Below, one piece after another: positions 45,586 to 55,500 of a stretch of DNA of 59,020 bases (position 1 is the first letter of the stretch; each line of letters starts with the position of its first letter). The stretch is taken from positions 1 to 59,020 of the forward strand of contig CAXIBC010000007.1 in assembly GCA_964022115.1 (NCBI GenBank), in the 5' to 3' direction. The notes under the pieces were generated by a model. It made no database searches. It was given only the letters and a program-made list of their open reading frames with translations, and was not told where the DNA came from. Source of the stretch: Oleispira sp964022115 (GTDB taxonomy: Bacteria; Pseudomonadota; Gammaproteobacteria; Pseudomonadales; Oceanobacteraceae). Position numbers and translations under genes: made by a program.

Positions 45586-46762
45586 CTTGTTAATGCTCAT
45601 AACCCTAGCAGCAGGGTTATTAATCCAACCTAATAGTGCCTTAGCAGCAAGAAAGGTTGATTCTAGTACAAATAAAAACGTTCAAGATCGAGTTGAATTT
45701 TCTGGATACCTAATGCTCGACCATGATTATTACGGGCCTTTTTATGCTAAATCCGCTAACGGCTATCAGCATAAAAATGAAATACGACGCGCTAAACTAG
45801 GGGTCTCATTTAAGCCCAACCCTTTGATTAAAGCGAAACTACAGTTGAAATACTCCCAGTCCTTTCCCGCTGATGGAAAGCTTGCTTTAGGGGATGCTCT
45901 GGTTAGGTTTAATACAGGCAATGATACGGGTCTTCAAGTTGGCCGCATGAAGCAAGCTATCGGTTTAGAATACCAGAGCTCATCATCACAACTCATTGCG
46001 ATAGAGCGCTCTTTACCCAGCAGTGCTTTTGCCCCCGATAGAAGCTTTGGCATTCAGCTTGATCAGAAAAAAAAGCACTATACCTTAGCGGCGGGGTATT
46101 TTATTGAAAGGGATTCTGAGCATGATCTCGCGCTCAGTAATTTTGACTTACTCAAGCATCAGGATAAAGATATTAAAGCTGGTACCCTACGCATGACCTA
46201 CCTAAAATCAAAAAACATTGCTGGTAAGTTACATCTTGGCGGAACATTTTCACGACGCTGGTTAAACGGTCAAAAAATACAATTTAAAGAATCGGGTGAA
46301 ATCCATAGCGCTGACTCGATTATCCGCAGCGCTCGCTTTTATGCTGACCATAGCAATCTTTATCAATTAGACATGGCCTGGTTATCGAATAAGATATTAA
46401 TTCAAGGAGAAGTGTTTGTTAACAGAATAACCGCGATCGATCACCAGCTATGGAACTTCTATGGCGCTTATATTCAATCCAGCTATCTATTTTCAGGAGA
46501 GTATCAATACAAGCGAGGACGAATTAAATCATCTCAGTTGAACAACAATACCCTTGAACTGGTTTTTCGGCAATCATACCTAAACCTGCGTGATAACTCA
46601 GTCGGTAGCCAAGCCGCCATCAGTTTAATAGGGCTCAACCTGCATATATCCAAGTCCTTTAAACTGATGGCCAATATTAGCCAGCCTTGGATTTCTGGTG
46701 ATACGATAAATACTCAGCAATCAGGCCAAGCCTATTCTTTTAGAGGTCAATTTAACTTTTAA
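45575..46762 (+). CDS. OprO/OprP-like outer-membrane porin
   Basis: 395 residues. Signal peptide (1-24, near ALA-AR). The mature protein is a strand-rich barrel ending in Phe (RGQFNF), as required for outer-membrane insertion. OprO/P (phosphate/polyphosphate-selective porin) features: FSGYLMLDHDYY near the start, EIRRAKLGVSFKPNP, a strand ending in ALVRFNTGNDTGLQVGRMKQ, and SLPSSAFAPDRSFGIQLD. Its selectivity loops cannot be read by eye. It starts inside the DUF4956 gene, so it shares that transcript, and its family matches the polyphosphate theme of the cluster. Confidence 0.85.
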   Translation: MFHNLLMLITLAAGLLIQPNSALAARKVDSSTNKNVQDRVEFSGYLMLDHDYYGPFYAKSANGYQHKNEIRRAKLGVSFKPNPLIKAKLQLKYSQSFPADGKLALGDALVRFNTGNDTGLQVGRMKQAIGLEYQSSSSQLIAIERSLPSSAFAPDRSFGIQLDQKKKHYTLAAGYFIERDSEHDLALSNFDLLKHQDKDIKAGTLRMTYLKSKNIAGKLHLGGTFSRRWLNGQKIQFKESGEIHSADSIIRSARFYADHSNLYQLDMAWLSNKILIQGEVFVNRITAIDHQLWNFYGAYIQSSYLFSGEYQYKRGRIKSSQLNNNTLELVFRQSYLNLRDNSVGSQAAISLIGLNLHISKSFKLMANISQPWISGDTINTQQSGQAYSFRGQFNF

Positions 46763-46828
46763 TTTATAAACAATAGCCCTATCCTTGCCCATTAAGTATT
46801 ACATCAACCAGTTTACACCGGTCTTTTT

Positions 46829-47626
46829 ATGCAATCATTCGAAACACTACTGGCCCAATCAGAACAAGATACTTTAATTATTGATAGTAGCTGGGGCCAA
46901 GGTAGAACCTTATTTGGTGGACTTTCAAGCGCCCTTGGATTAAAGAAAACTCGACAATTACTCACCGAAGAGCGACCACTACGCTCAGTCAATATTAACT
47001 TCAGTGGCCAATGCTTAGCGGAAACAGCGATTAGCATTTCACCGCAAGTTTTGTCAGCAGGCAAGTCCATTAGCCAGATCAATGCTCAAGTAATCCAAAA
47101 TGATCGAGTCGTTACTCAGGTATGTGCCTGCTATGGCACCGAGCGAGAATCTGAAATTGAAATCCCTAGTCCAGCGATTGAATTACCTAAACTAGGCAGC
47201 CAGCAAAGATTAAATTACATCAAGGGCCTGACACCAGAATTTGTACAACATTTTGAATTTGAATATTGTAAAGGTCAATTTCCTTTTACCAATAGCCCAA
47301 AGAATGAGCTCGCAGGTTGGATGCGTTTTAAAGAAAGCGGCGAGCAGTTTAGTGAAGCCCACCTAATTGCCTTAATCGACGCTTGGCCACCCACCGTTTT
47401 ACAAAAACTAAAAAAACCAGCAGCGTGCGCCAGTATCAGTTGGAATATCGAAATCGTGCAACCGCTATCCCTATTAAAGCAAAAATTAAGCGCTGATACT
47501 TGGTTATATTATGACGCCAACATTCAACAAGCCCATCACGGTTACGCTCATACTGAAGCTAGAATTTATACCCCAGAGGGCATTTTATTAGCCCTAAGTC
47601 GGCAGCTGATTGCCGTTTATGCCTAA
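46829..47626 (+). CDS. acyl-CoA thioesterase-like protein (double hotdog)
   Basis: 265 residues, cytoplasmic. The layout is that of TesB-like 4HBT_3 thioesterases: a first hotdog half (RTLFGGLSSALGLKKT, LRSVNINFSGQ) and a second half ending in AHHGYAHTEARIYTPEGILLALSRQLI. A conserved Asp in the central helix is visible in ALIDAWPPTVL. It probably hydrolyses acyl-CoA. It starts 66 bases after the porin with a weak ribosome-binding site, so co-transcription with the CotH cluster is uncertain. A hairpin overlapping its stop codon probably ends the transcript. Confidence 0.85.
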   Translation: MQSFETLLAQSEQDTLIIDSSWGQGRTLFGGLSSALGLKKTRQLLTEERPLRSVNINFSGQCLAETAISISPQVLSAGKSISQINAQVIQNDRVVTQVCACYGTERESEIEIPSPAIELPKLGSQQRLNYIKGLTPEFVQHFEFEYCKGQFPFTNSPKNELAGWMRFKESGEQFSEAHLIALIDAWPPTVLQKLKKPAACASISWNIEIVQPLSLLKQKLSADTWLYYDANIQQAHHGYAHTEARIYTPEGILLALSRQLIAVYA

Positions 47627-47648
47627 GCATAAAACGGCATCTTTATTT
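47612..47648 (+). terminator. terminator overlapping the thioesterase stop codon
   Basis: GCCGTTTATGC (47612-47622) pairs with GCATAAAACGGC (47627-47638) around a 4-base CTAA loop with one bulged base, followed by ATCTTTATTT. The T-run is interrupted, so strength is moderate. It sits between convergent genes (thioesterase and can), where termination is expected. Confidence 0.55.
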
Positions 47649-47689
47649 AATCATTGCTAGGGGCAGTTTTGGTCTTGCAGTAGAACTTC

Positions 47690-48316
47690 TTAGTATTCTT
47701 TAAACTGCGAACGTAAATCATCAAAGCTGCCGATATCAATGCCTAGATCATTTATCAAACCATTATTTAATCCATAAACAAAGCCATGTAGAACCAGCTC
47801 TTGGTTTTTTTGCCAAGCATCGCGCACCACCGTTGTCCGAGCAAGATTGCGTACTTGCTCCATAACATTCAATTCACATAGGCGATCACGAGCATCGTCA
47901 GCACTTAGTTTTGATAACTCATCCATATGCTTATAGTGCACATCTTTAACATGACTTAACCAGTTATCTACTAGGCCAAAACGAGAGTTATCATACGCCG
48001 CATGTACCCCACCACAACCATAATGGCCAGTGACAATAATGTGCTTAACCTTTAATACCTCTACCGCAAACTGCACGACAGACAAACAATTCAGATCCGA
48101 ATGAATCACCTGATTGGCAACATTACGATGCACAAAAACTTCCCCTGGCATCAAACCAACAATTTGGTTGGCTGGCACTCGACTATCGGAACAACCAATC
48201 CAAAGGTATTCTGGGGTTTGCTGCTTACTCAACTTAGCAAAAAACTCCGGATTTTCTTTATTAACTTTTTCCGCCCAAGCTTTATTACTATCTAATAACC
48301 GCTCTAGTGTTGACAT
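47690..48316 (-). CDS. can: beta-class carbonic anhydrase
   Basis: 208 residues, with the zinc ligands at the same positions as in E. coli Can: C42 (GCSDSRVP), H98 and C101 (GHYGCGG). D44 and R46 form the catalytic dyad. It interconverts CO2 and bicarbonate in the cytoplasm. Other conserved blocks are PGEVFVHRNVANQV and LGLVD-like FGLVDNWL. The ATG has AGGAG upstream (about 8 bases). It follows the lytic-transglycosylase-like gene on the same strand after 15 bases, which may be only a coincidence of orientation. Confidence 0.96.
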   Translation of the reverse strand: MSTLERLLDSNKAWAEKVNKENPEFFAKLSKQQTPEYLWIGCSDSRVPANQIVGLMPGEVFVHRNVANQVIHSDLNCLSVVQFAVEVLKVKHIIVTGHYGCGGVHAAYDNSRFGLVDNWLSHVKDVHYKHMDELSKLSADDARDRLCELNVMEQVRNLARTTVVRDAWQKNQELVLHGFVYGLNNGLINDLGIDIGSFDDLRSQFKEY

Positions 48317-48331
48317 AACTGACTCCTACTT

Positions 48332-49030
48332 CTAATTAACGGACGCTGCATCTGCGCTTAAGCTTGCAAACCTTTGATGATGAATGTGAATTACATCAGT
48401 TTCACTATTGCCAAATAACGTGCGCCACAACCAGCCACTTTCCAATGTATCTCGACATTGAAGCAACTGCTGATTATACATTCGCGCACGTCGTTCGACC
48501 TTACGACTAACATCCATTAGCCATCTTTTTTTCTTGTACGTACCCCGTAAATAACCACCCGCCCCTTCATGGTAAGCAAGGTATAAACGATAAGCATCGT
48601 GCTTCTTTATTCCCGTCCGTTTTATTGTTTTCGTATTATACCAACCAATAAAATCAACAGCGTCGATAAAGTCATCACGATCGGCGCTCCATTGCCCGGT
48701 ACTTTTTTGATACTCACGCCAGGTACCATTAAGTGCTTGGGTATAACCATAAGCGCTTGATGGGTAATCCCCTGGGAATATCCATAAAAACCACTCCCTT
48801 GGGGGGCGTGCGTCTTCAACAAATTTTGATTCTTGATGAATAAACGCCATCGTCACACCAATAGGCACCCCGTATTTTTTCTCAACTTGTTTAGCAGCGT
48901 TATACCAATCGTAATATTCATCAAAAATGTCACACACATCATTGATATTTTGCGGTGGTGCCGTAGCACAGCCCATTAAAATAATTGAGCATAAAATACT
49001 TAAAGTTTTTAGTGGCTTAGCAACTCTCAT
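48332..49030 (-). CDS. lytic-transglycosylase-like lipoprotein
   Basis: 232 residues. The signal peptide ends in lipobox LMGC with C21, giving a lipoprotein followed by ATAPPQ. The soluble domain looks like a goose-lysozyme/SLT-type fold: VTMAFIHQESKF with the candidate catalytic Glu, AYGYTQALNGTWREYQ, and the LAYHEGAGGYLRGTYKKK block. It would cut peptidoglycan glycan strands in the periplasm. Its start codon directly follows the ligA stop (TAAATG), so it is translated on the same mRNA as ligA. The glutamate assignment is by motif only. Confidence 0.85.
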   Translation of the reverse strand: MRVAKPLKTLSILCSIILMGCATAPPQNINDVCDIFDEYYDWYNAAKQVEKKYGVPIGVTMAFIHQESKFVEDARPPREWFLWIFPGDYPSSAYGYTQALNGTWREYQKSTGQWSADRDDFIDAVDFIGWYNTKTIKRTGIKKHDAYRLYLAYHEGAGGYLRGTYKKKRWLMDVSRKVERRARMYNQQLLQCRDTLESGWLWRTLFGNSETDVIHIHHQRFASLSADAASVN

Positions 49031-51091
49031 TTATACCCCTGCTACTTTGTGCAGGCGTAACAATTCAATGAAGCCTGCTTCATCGAGAATCTCTATACCC
49101 AATCCTTGTGCTTTAGTTAATTTTGATCCCGCTTTTTCTCCCGCGACTAAAGCGTCGGTTTTAGCCGATATACTTGAGCTAACCTTGCCCCCTAAAGCTT
49201 GTAAATATTGCTTAGCATCATCACGCCCCATGGCAGATAGAGTGCCTGTAATTACATAAACCTTTCCGGCTAATGGCAGCTCTGCACTCTCTTTTGCAGA
49301 GATCGGCTCACTTTCAGGCCAGTTCAAACCGGCTTTTTGCAATTGCTCAATAATACTTTGATTATGGGGTTCACTGAAAAAAGATAATATATGTTTAGCA
49401 ACGATTTCGCCCACATCTGGCACGGCTAACAAGGTGGCTTCATCGGCTTGTTGAATACGATCAAGAAAACCAAAATACTGGGCAAGATTTTGCGCTGTGG
49501 TTACCCCAACTTCTCGAATGCCTAAGGCGTACAGAAAACGTCCTAGTGTTGTAGTTTTAGCGGCTTCGAGCGCATTGAGTAGCTTTTTCGCTGATTTTTC
49601 TGCCATACGCTCTAAACCTGCAACATCTTCTAGTTGCAGATGAAACAGATCATCAAATGAATCAATTAAACCAGCATCCACCAACTGCTCAACCAGTTTA
49701 TCTCCTAGCCCATCGATATCTAATGCTTTACGTGAAGCAAAATGTTTAATTGCTTCTTTACGTTGGGCTGCGCAATATAAACCACCAGAACAGCGCGCAA
49801 CAGCCTCACTTGCAATGCGCTCAACTTTAGAATCGCAAATCGGGCAGTGGCTCGGCATAAGGATATCTTGTGCCTGCGGCGGACGTTTATCGAGTACCAC
49901 GGATACCACTTGTGGAATCACATCACCTGCTCGGCGAATAATAACCGTATCCCCTACTTTAACCCCTAAGCGACTAATCTCATCCATATTGTGCAAGGTT
50001 GCATTACTCACCATCACCCCTGCGACATGAACCGGTTTTAAACGGGCTACTGGGGTTAATGCACCCGTGCGTCCAACTTGGAAATCTACGTCTTCTAATA
50101 ACGTCATTTCTTCTTGCGCTGGAAACTTTGCCGCAATTGCCCAACGGGGTGCGCGGGCAACAAAGCCCAACTGTTGCTGAATAGCGAGATCATTAATTTT
50201 AAAAACAATGCCATCAATATCGTAATCTAGGCCATCGCGTTTTTTACCCAATTCAGAAAAATACTCGGCACAGGCCTGTATCCCTTGCACAACGGCCATA
50301 TCACTATTGATTTTAAGTCCCCAGCGTTTGATGCACTGTAAAACCTCATCATGCTTAGCTGGTAAGACAAATTCCTCCGATACGACACCTATGCTATAGG
50401 CACAAAATTCTAATGGTCGCTTAGCGGTAATACGTGAGTCTAATTGACGCAAAGAACCGGCGGCGGCATTGCGTGGGTTAGCAAAAACCTTTTCATCATT
50501 TTCACGGGCACTTTGGTTGAGTTTTTCAAAGCCAGCTTTTGGCATGTAAATTTCGCCGCGTACTTCTAGGCGCTTAGGGTAATCATCACCCTGTAACGAT
50601 AAGGGTACATTTTTAATGGTGCGGACATTTAAGGTAATATTTTCCCCAGTACTGCCATCTCCTCGAGTAGCAGCTTGTACTAAAAGCCCTTCTTCATAAA
50701 GAATGCTAACCGCTAAACCATCCAGTTTCGGCTCGCAGGCAAATTCTAATTCTTCTTGCCCTAACGACGTGCCTTTTAAACGATCCTTGACCTTGCGGCT
50801 AAAATCAATCAGTTCGTTTTCATTCATGGCGTTATCTAACGATAACATGGGTTTTTCGTGCTTCACTTGAGTAAAACTAGCTAAGGGCGTAGCCCCGACT
50901 TTTTGCGTTGGAGAATCAGCCGCAAAGGTTTCAGGGTATTCCTGCTCCAATCGCTCTAACTCACGATATAAACGATCATACTCAGCATCAGGAACCGTAG
51001 GATCATCCAATACATAATATTGATGGCTATAAGCATTCAACTGCTGGCGTAATTGTTGAATGCGTTGTGTCACTTCAGCGGTAATCGTCAT
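49031..51091 (-). CDS. ligA: NAD-dependent DNA ligase LigA
   Basis: 686 residues, complete. Domain Ia (YYVLDDPTVPDAEYDRL), adenylation domain with the active lysine K122 in CEPKLDGLA, OB fold, four-cysteine zinc finger (CPICDSKVERIASEAVARCSGGLYC region), helix-hairpin-helix domain (about 480-580) and a C-terminal BRCT domain (LAGKVYVITGTLSAMGRDDA). It seals nicks in replication and repair. Third in the gammaproteobacterial order smc-zipA-ligA, 48 bases after zipA. The ribosome-binding site is weak. Confidence 0.97.
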   Translation of the reverse strand: MTITAEVTQRIQQLRQQLNAYSHQYYVLDDPTVPDAEYDRLYRELERLEQEYPETFAADSPTQKVGATPLASFTQVKHEKPMLSLDNAMNENELIDFSRKVKDRLKGTSLGQEELEFACEPKLDGLAVSILYEEGLLVQAATRGDGSTGENITLNVRTIKNVPLSLQGDDYPKRLEVRGEIYMPKAGFEKLNQSARENDEKVFANPRNAAAGSLRQLDSRITAKRPLEFCAYSIGVVSEEFVLPAKHDEVLQCIKRWGLKINSDMAVVQGIQACAEYFSELGKKRDGLDYDIDGIVFKINDLAIQQQLGFVARAPRWAIAAKFPAQEEMTLLEDVDFQVGRTGALTPVARLKPVHVAGVMVSNATLHNMDEISRLGVKVGDTVIIRRAGDVIPQVVSVVLDKRPPQAQDILMPSHCPICDSKVERIASEAVARCSGGLYCAAQRKEAIKHFASRKALDIDGLGDKLVEQLVDAGLIDSFDDLFHLQLEDVAGLERMAEKSAKKLLNALEAAKTTTLGRFLYALGIREVGVTTAQNLAQYFGFLDRIQQADEATLLAVPDVGEIVAKHILSFFSEPHNQSIIEQLQKAGLNWPESEPISAKESAELPLAGKVYVITGTLSAMGRDDAKQYLQALGGKVSSSISAKTDALVAGEKAGSKLTKAQGLGIEILDEAGFIELLRLHKVAGV

Positions 51092-51139
51092 AAATCTAAA
51101 TACTGTACTTAATACTGTTATTAATGCGATTTAATCGCG

Positions 51140-52459
51140 CTATTTCTTTCCCATAAGCTTTTGCTTACGGACAAAATCACGCACTTGTTGGCGGTTATGT
51201 TCTATCGTTTGTAGTGCCATAATACTATGACTTTCATCGTGCACATCACCCCCTAGATTGCGGGCAATCACAGACGCCATTTCTGTCATGGCTTCAAATG
51301 CATCCATTGCCTTATCGGGTCCTGGCAAACTCAAAAATAAACTGACACCATGAATACGCTCATGCAATAAGGTTTCAGGGTTAAATGTTCCTGGCTGAAA
51401 TGAATTCGCCATAGAAAATTGTATATAACCCTCACCATTTTCATCTTCAAAACGATGAAAAATATCTTTTTCCCCGTGGCGTAAATCACAACTATTCACT
51501 AGATAAAGAATATCTTCGCCACAAAACCCCTCTTCATCATGAGGGATAACATGGGTCACTAAAACCAAGCTAGGATCTGGCCGATCAGCAAGGATTTCAG
51601 CCTTCTTACCCGGTTTTTTAACCGGCGCATACGCCGCTTCAGCTAACATGTCTTGTGCTTCCTTACGACCATCATCATGATTTGATTCGGTTTCAACAAT
51701 AGCCTCATTTATATCATGAGCTCTAGTGTGATTATCATTATGTTGAATAGTTTGATCTGTGCTTTCTATTTCCATGGCCACGGGTTGAACCGCTGCTACG
51801 CTGGACGAGATATCATTAATCGACGCTTCTATGCCACTAATATCTTCTAGCCCTAACTCAATAGACTCTTCAATAGGCTCTTCAATAGACGTCTGTGCAG
51901 TAGGAGTCTGAGCAGTAGGAGTCTGAGCAGTAGAAGCCTGTGCAGTAGCAGGAAACTCTTCCCCAAGCTCTTCGACATCCATCAATAAAGGAACTTGTTG
52001 ATCCAAGTTTAATGATGCCACTTCTACTTTAATATTTACTTGTTTTTCCAGGTTCTGTTCATCCGCATCTAGATGAGCATAACTTTCATGCTGAAAGTCA
52101 GGTTCACCCGCATAGATACGATCTTCTTCCAGACTTTGTTGAATATCCTTACTAAGGTCGTCATTGGCTTTGTTTTCAATCTCATCCAAAGCCGTCATGC
52201 CAGACAGTTCATCCAGTTGGTCTCTGAACGCATGCGCTTCTTGCAACAACTCATTTTGAGAACGCAGACCAATCACTCGCGCACCGCCATTGGGCAGTTC
52301 AGAAGAAAAGCCTTCCTCCGGAAAACTAAAGTTATCTTGCACATCCAAGGTTAAGGCTTCTTGTCGCGCTCGGCGCATACGTCTAAACCCATCCACCAAA
52401 ATACCCAGCATGATAAGACTACCGAGTATGACTAAAACTGTACGTAGATTTAATTCCAT
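51140..52459 (-). CDS. zipA: cell division protein ZipA
   Basis: 439 residues. The N-terminal membrane anchor (about 5-23) with a short periplasmic start is followed by basic FRRMRRARQ, then a long acidic, variable linker, and a C-terminal FtsZ-binding ZipA domain (about 293-425: LVLVTHVIPHDEEGFCGEDILYL, FQPGTFNPETLLHERIHGVSLFLSLPGP). ZipA tethers FtsZ to the inner membrane at the division site. The linker contains a short tandem repeat (listed separately). Start with MELNLRTVLVILG is typical. Between smc and ligA. Confidence 0.95.
   Translation of the reverse strand: MELNLRTVLVILGSLIMLGILVDGFRRMRRARQEALTLDVQDNFSFPEEGFSSELPNGGARVIGLRSQNELLQEAHAFRDQLDELSGMTALDEIENKANDDLSKDIQQSLEEDRIYAGEPDFQHESYAHLDADEQNLEKQVNIKVEVASLNLDQQVPLLMDVEELGEEFPATAQASTAQTPTAQTPTAQTSIEEPIEESIELGLEDISGIEASINDISSSVAAVQPVAMEIESTDQTIQHNDNHTRAHDINEAIVETESNHDDGRKEAQDMLAEAAYAPVKKPGKKAEILADRPDPSLVLVTHVIPHDEEGFCGEDILYLVNSCDLRHGEKDIFHRFEDENGEGYIQFSMANSFQPGTFNPETLLHERIHGVSLFLSLPGPDKAMDAFEAMTEMASVIARNLGGDVHDESHSIMALQTIEHNRQQVRDFVRKQKLMGKK
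51891..51950 (-). repeat. four tandem 15-bp units inside zipA
   Basis: Four near-identical 15-base units (plus-strand form gtctgagcagtagga) run from 51891 to 51950, with 1-3 differences per unit. They encode the repeated pentapeptide TAQT[PS] or a variant. The unit length is a multiple of three, so copy-number changes keep the frame and only alter ZipA linker length. Confidence 0.9.
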
Positions 52460-52541
52460 GGGTTCACCGTTACCCTTTCTGTAATCATCTTGTTTTTCAT
52501 CATTTCATCCATAATCTGATAATATTTTTTAACCACAATCA

Positions 52542-55500
52542 CTAGGCTTCAACCATTTTAGCGGCTTCTTCAATATCAACCGATACCAATCGAGAAACCC
52601 CAGGTTCGTGCATGGTTACACCCATCAACTGATCTGCTTTTTCCATTGCAATCTTATTGTGTGTAATATAAATAAATTGCACTTTTTCTGACATCGCTTT
52701 TACCAAGCGCGCATAACGTCCTACGTTAGCATCATCCAAAGGTGCATCCACTTCATCCAGCATACAAAAAGGCGCAGGATTTAATTGGAAAATAGAGAAT
52801 ACCAAAGCAATCGCCGTCAGTGCCTTTTCTCCACCGGATAATAAGTGAATCGTACTGTTCTTTTTACCCGGTGGCGACGCCATAATCGCTACCCCAGTAT
52901 TTAATAAATCATCACCGGTTAGTTCTAGACTGGCGTGACCACCCCCAAATACTTTCGGAAATAATTCTGCTAAACCTGAATTCACTTTATCAAAGGTTTC
53001 TTTAAAGCGAGAGCGGGTTTCTCGATCAATTTTCTGAATAGCACTTTCAAGAGTGGCTAACGCTTTTTCTAAGTCCTCATGCTGGGCATCAAGATAGACT
53101 TTACGTTCAGACTGAATCTTATATTCATCAATCGCCGCTAAGTTAATCGCCCCTAAACGACGAATACGTTCACCAATGCGTTCCAGCTCTTCACTCCACT
53201 GTTGAATATCCGCATCTTGCGGTAGACTTGCAATGACCTCTTCCAACGTTAATTCATCTTCAAGCAATTGTTCGACTATGCTATTTCGGCGAATTTCTAA
53301 CGATTGCGTTTCCATTCGAACTTGCTCTAACTTAGTCCGTAAATCTAATCCAGCTTTTTCGGCAATACCACGGTCTTTTTCAAACTGTCTCAACTCAGCA
53401 TCCACCGCTTCTAATTCACGGCGGGCATCACTCATAACCTGCTCGGCCTCCAGGCGTTTTTCTAGCAGTTCTTCCAACTGCATTTTTAATTCCTCAAGAT
53501 CGGAATCATGATCACGATTTTGATTTTGCTGAATCTGAGATTTACGCTCTTGGTTGCGCTGCATTTGCTGATGTAAGCGCTCAACCGCTTGATTCAAACT
53601 TTGCTGCTGATTACTAAAGCCTTGATGACGTAACTGAAGTTGGTGTGCTTGATCTTTTTCTTGTCGCGCCTTCATCCGTGCATCTTCAATGCGCGTCGCG
53701 GTATTTTCACGTTCAGTTTGTAAGCGGCTGCGTTCATCGGCATCTTGATCCATGTTTTCCATAGCTTCTTGCCATTGAATACGAGCCTCAGCAATCTGTT
53801 CACGCTCTAAAGCTTGCAGTTCATTCACCTCTGCAAGCTCGCTATCAATCTTGTCTGTACGCAAGGCCAACTGTTCTGCTCGAGCTTGCTTGCCCGACAA
53901 CTGCGATTGAAACTCTGCTAACTGACGCGCAAAGGCCGTCATTTCTTTTTGCTGTACTTCGCGTTGCTGCTCTAAATTGCGTAACTTTAATTGCTCGGCA
54001 TCCAGATCGACTTCCCACTCTTCAATACTAATATCTAGATCTTCAAAGCGTATCTCCAGCGTTTCTAATTCTTGCTGTCGCGCAAGAATACCGCCATTAC
54101 CTTCCCCGTCTTTTGCAACCCGCAACCAAGACTTCCCTAACCAAAGTCCTTCCGGCGTAATGATTGATTGGTCATCCGCTAACTGACTGCGGCGCGCCAT
54201 GGCTTGAGATAAGTCATCAGCCACTTGTACTGAGGATAACAGTGAATTGATATTTTCATCACCGCTGACCTTAGCGGCTAATACATTGCTCGCGGCAGCT
54301 TCAGCTGGTGAACCGTTTGCAGCTGACCATAAAATTACTTCACCATCTTTTAAGCCATTAACCCAATGTTGAACTGGGTCTAGATCCTCGACAATAACCG
54401 CTTGTAAATAATTGCCGAGCACCATTTCAACGGCTTTTTCCCAACCGCTTTCAACCTGAATTTTTTCGGCAAGGCGCGCCTTACGAGACAGTTGGTGACT
54501 TTCCAACCAGTGACTTACCGCTTCATTACCTTCGCCTTTTGCCGCTTGCTGCAGCGCTTCTAACGAAGCTTTTCGCCCCTGCACTTGTTGCAGTTCGCTG
54601 CGGCCTTCATCTATTTTTCGGCGCAGAACTTCAATCTTTTCTCGCTGAACATTAACCTGTTCGCCAAAACTATCACTTGCCAACTGCTGTTCTTCAAGCT
54701 GCATTTCGTGTTCTGAAATGTGTTCTTGTAAGAATAAAATTTCTTCCGCTTCTGGATTGGACGTTAGCTGGCGTTTTTCTTCATCTAATCGTTCAATGCG
54801 TTGCTGCAATCGTGTTAGCTGTTGCTCTAGATTTTGAATCCTACTTTGTGCAACTTCAGCCTGCCTTGCCGGCGCACTGGCTTTTTGAGTGAATTCATCC
54901 CAACTACGCTGCCATGCCTGCATCGCTTCTTCGGCAAGAATTAACTCTTCCCCTGCGGCCTCCTCCCCTGCAAGCAAGACTTCCAGCTCCGGCTCTAACA
55001 TCATCAACTCTTCGTTAACTTCTTCTAGCTTAAGCTGATCTTCTTCTAACGCACGCTGGGTTTCTAAAATACCTTTTTCTGTTTCTGCTAGGTCTTGGGA
55101 TAGCTGCAAACTCATTTGCGCTTGGTGCTCTAGCTTTTGCTCGTGACGGGCAATCTGTGCCCCCACCTCATAATATTTGGCTTGCGCACTACTGAATACT
55201 TCATTACGTTCATGATGACTTTCTCGACGCTCTTCTATCGCAGCATCGGCGCTCGTTTGCAGGGCCATTTTTGCTTCATACTGAACATCGAGCTCGGCAA
55301 TTTCCATTTCACGCTTACGATAATCGACATCCAGCACTTGCCATTTCAGTGCTTGTAACTGGCCTTTTTTAAGACGCTCTTGCGCTTTATATTCTTTATA
55401 CTTTTCTGCAGCTTGGGCTTGACGATGAAGGTGAGCAAGTTGGCGTTCCATTTCGTCACGGATATCTTGCAAGCGCTCTAAGTTTTCATTGGTGCGACGC

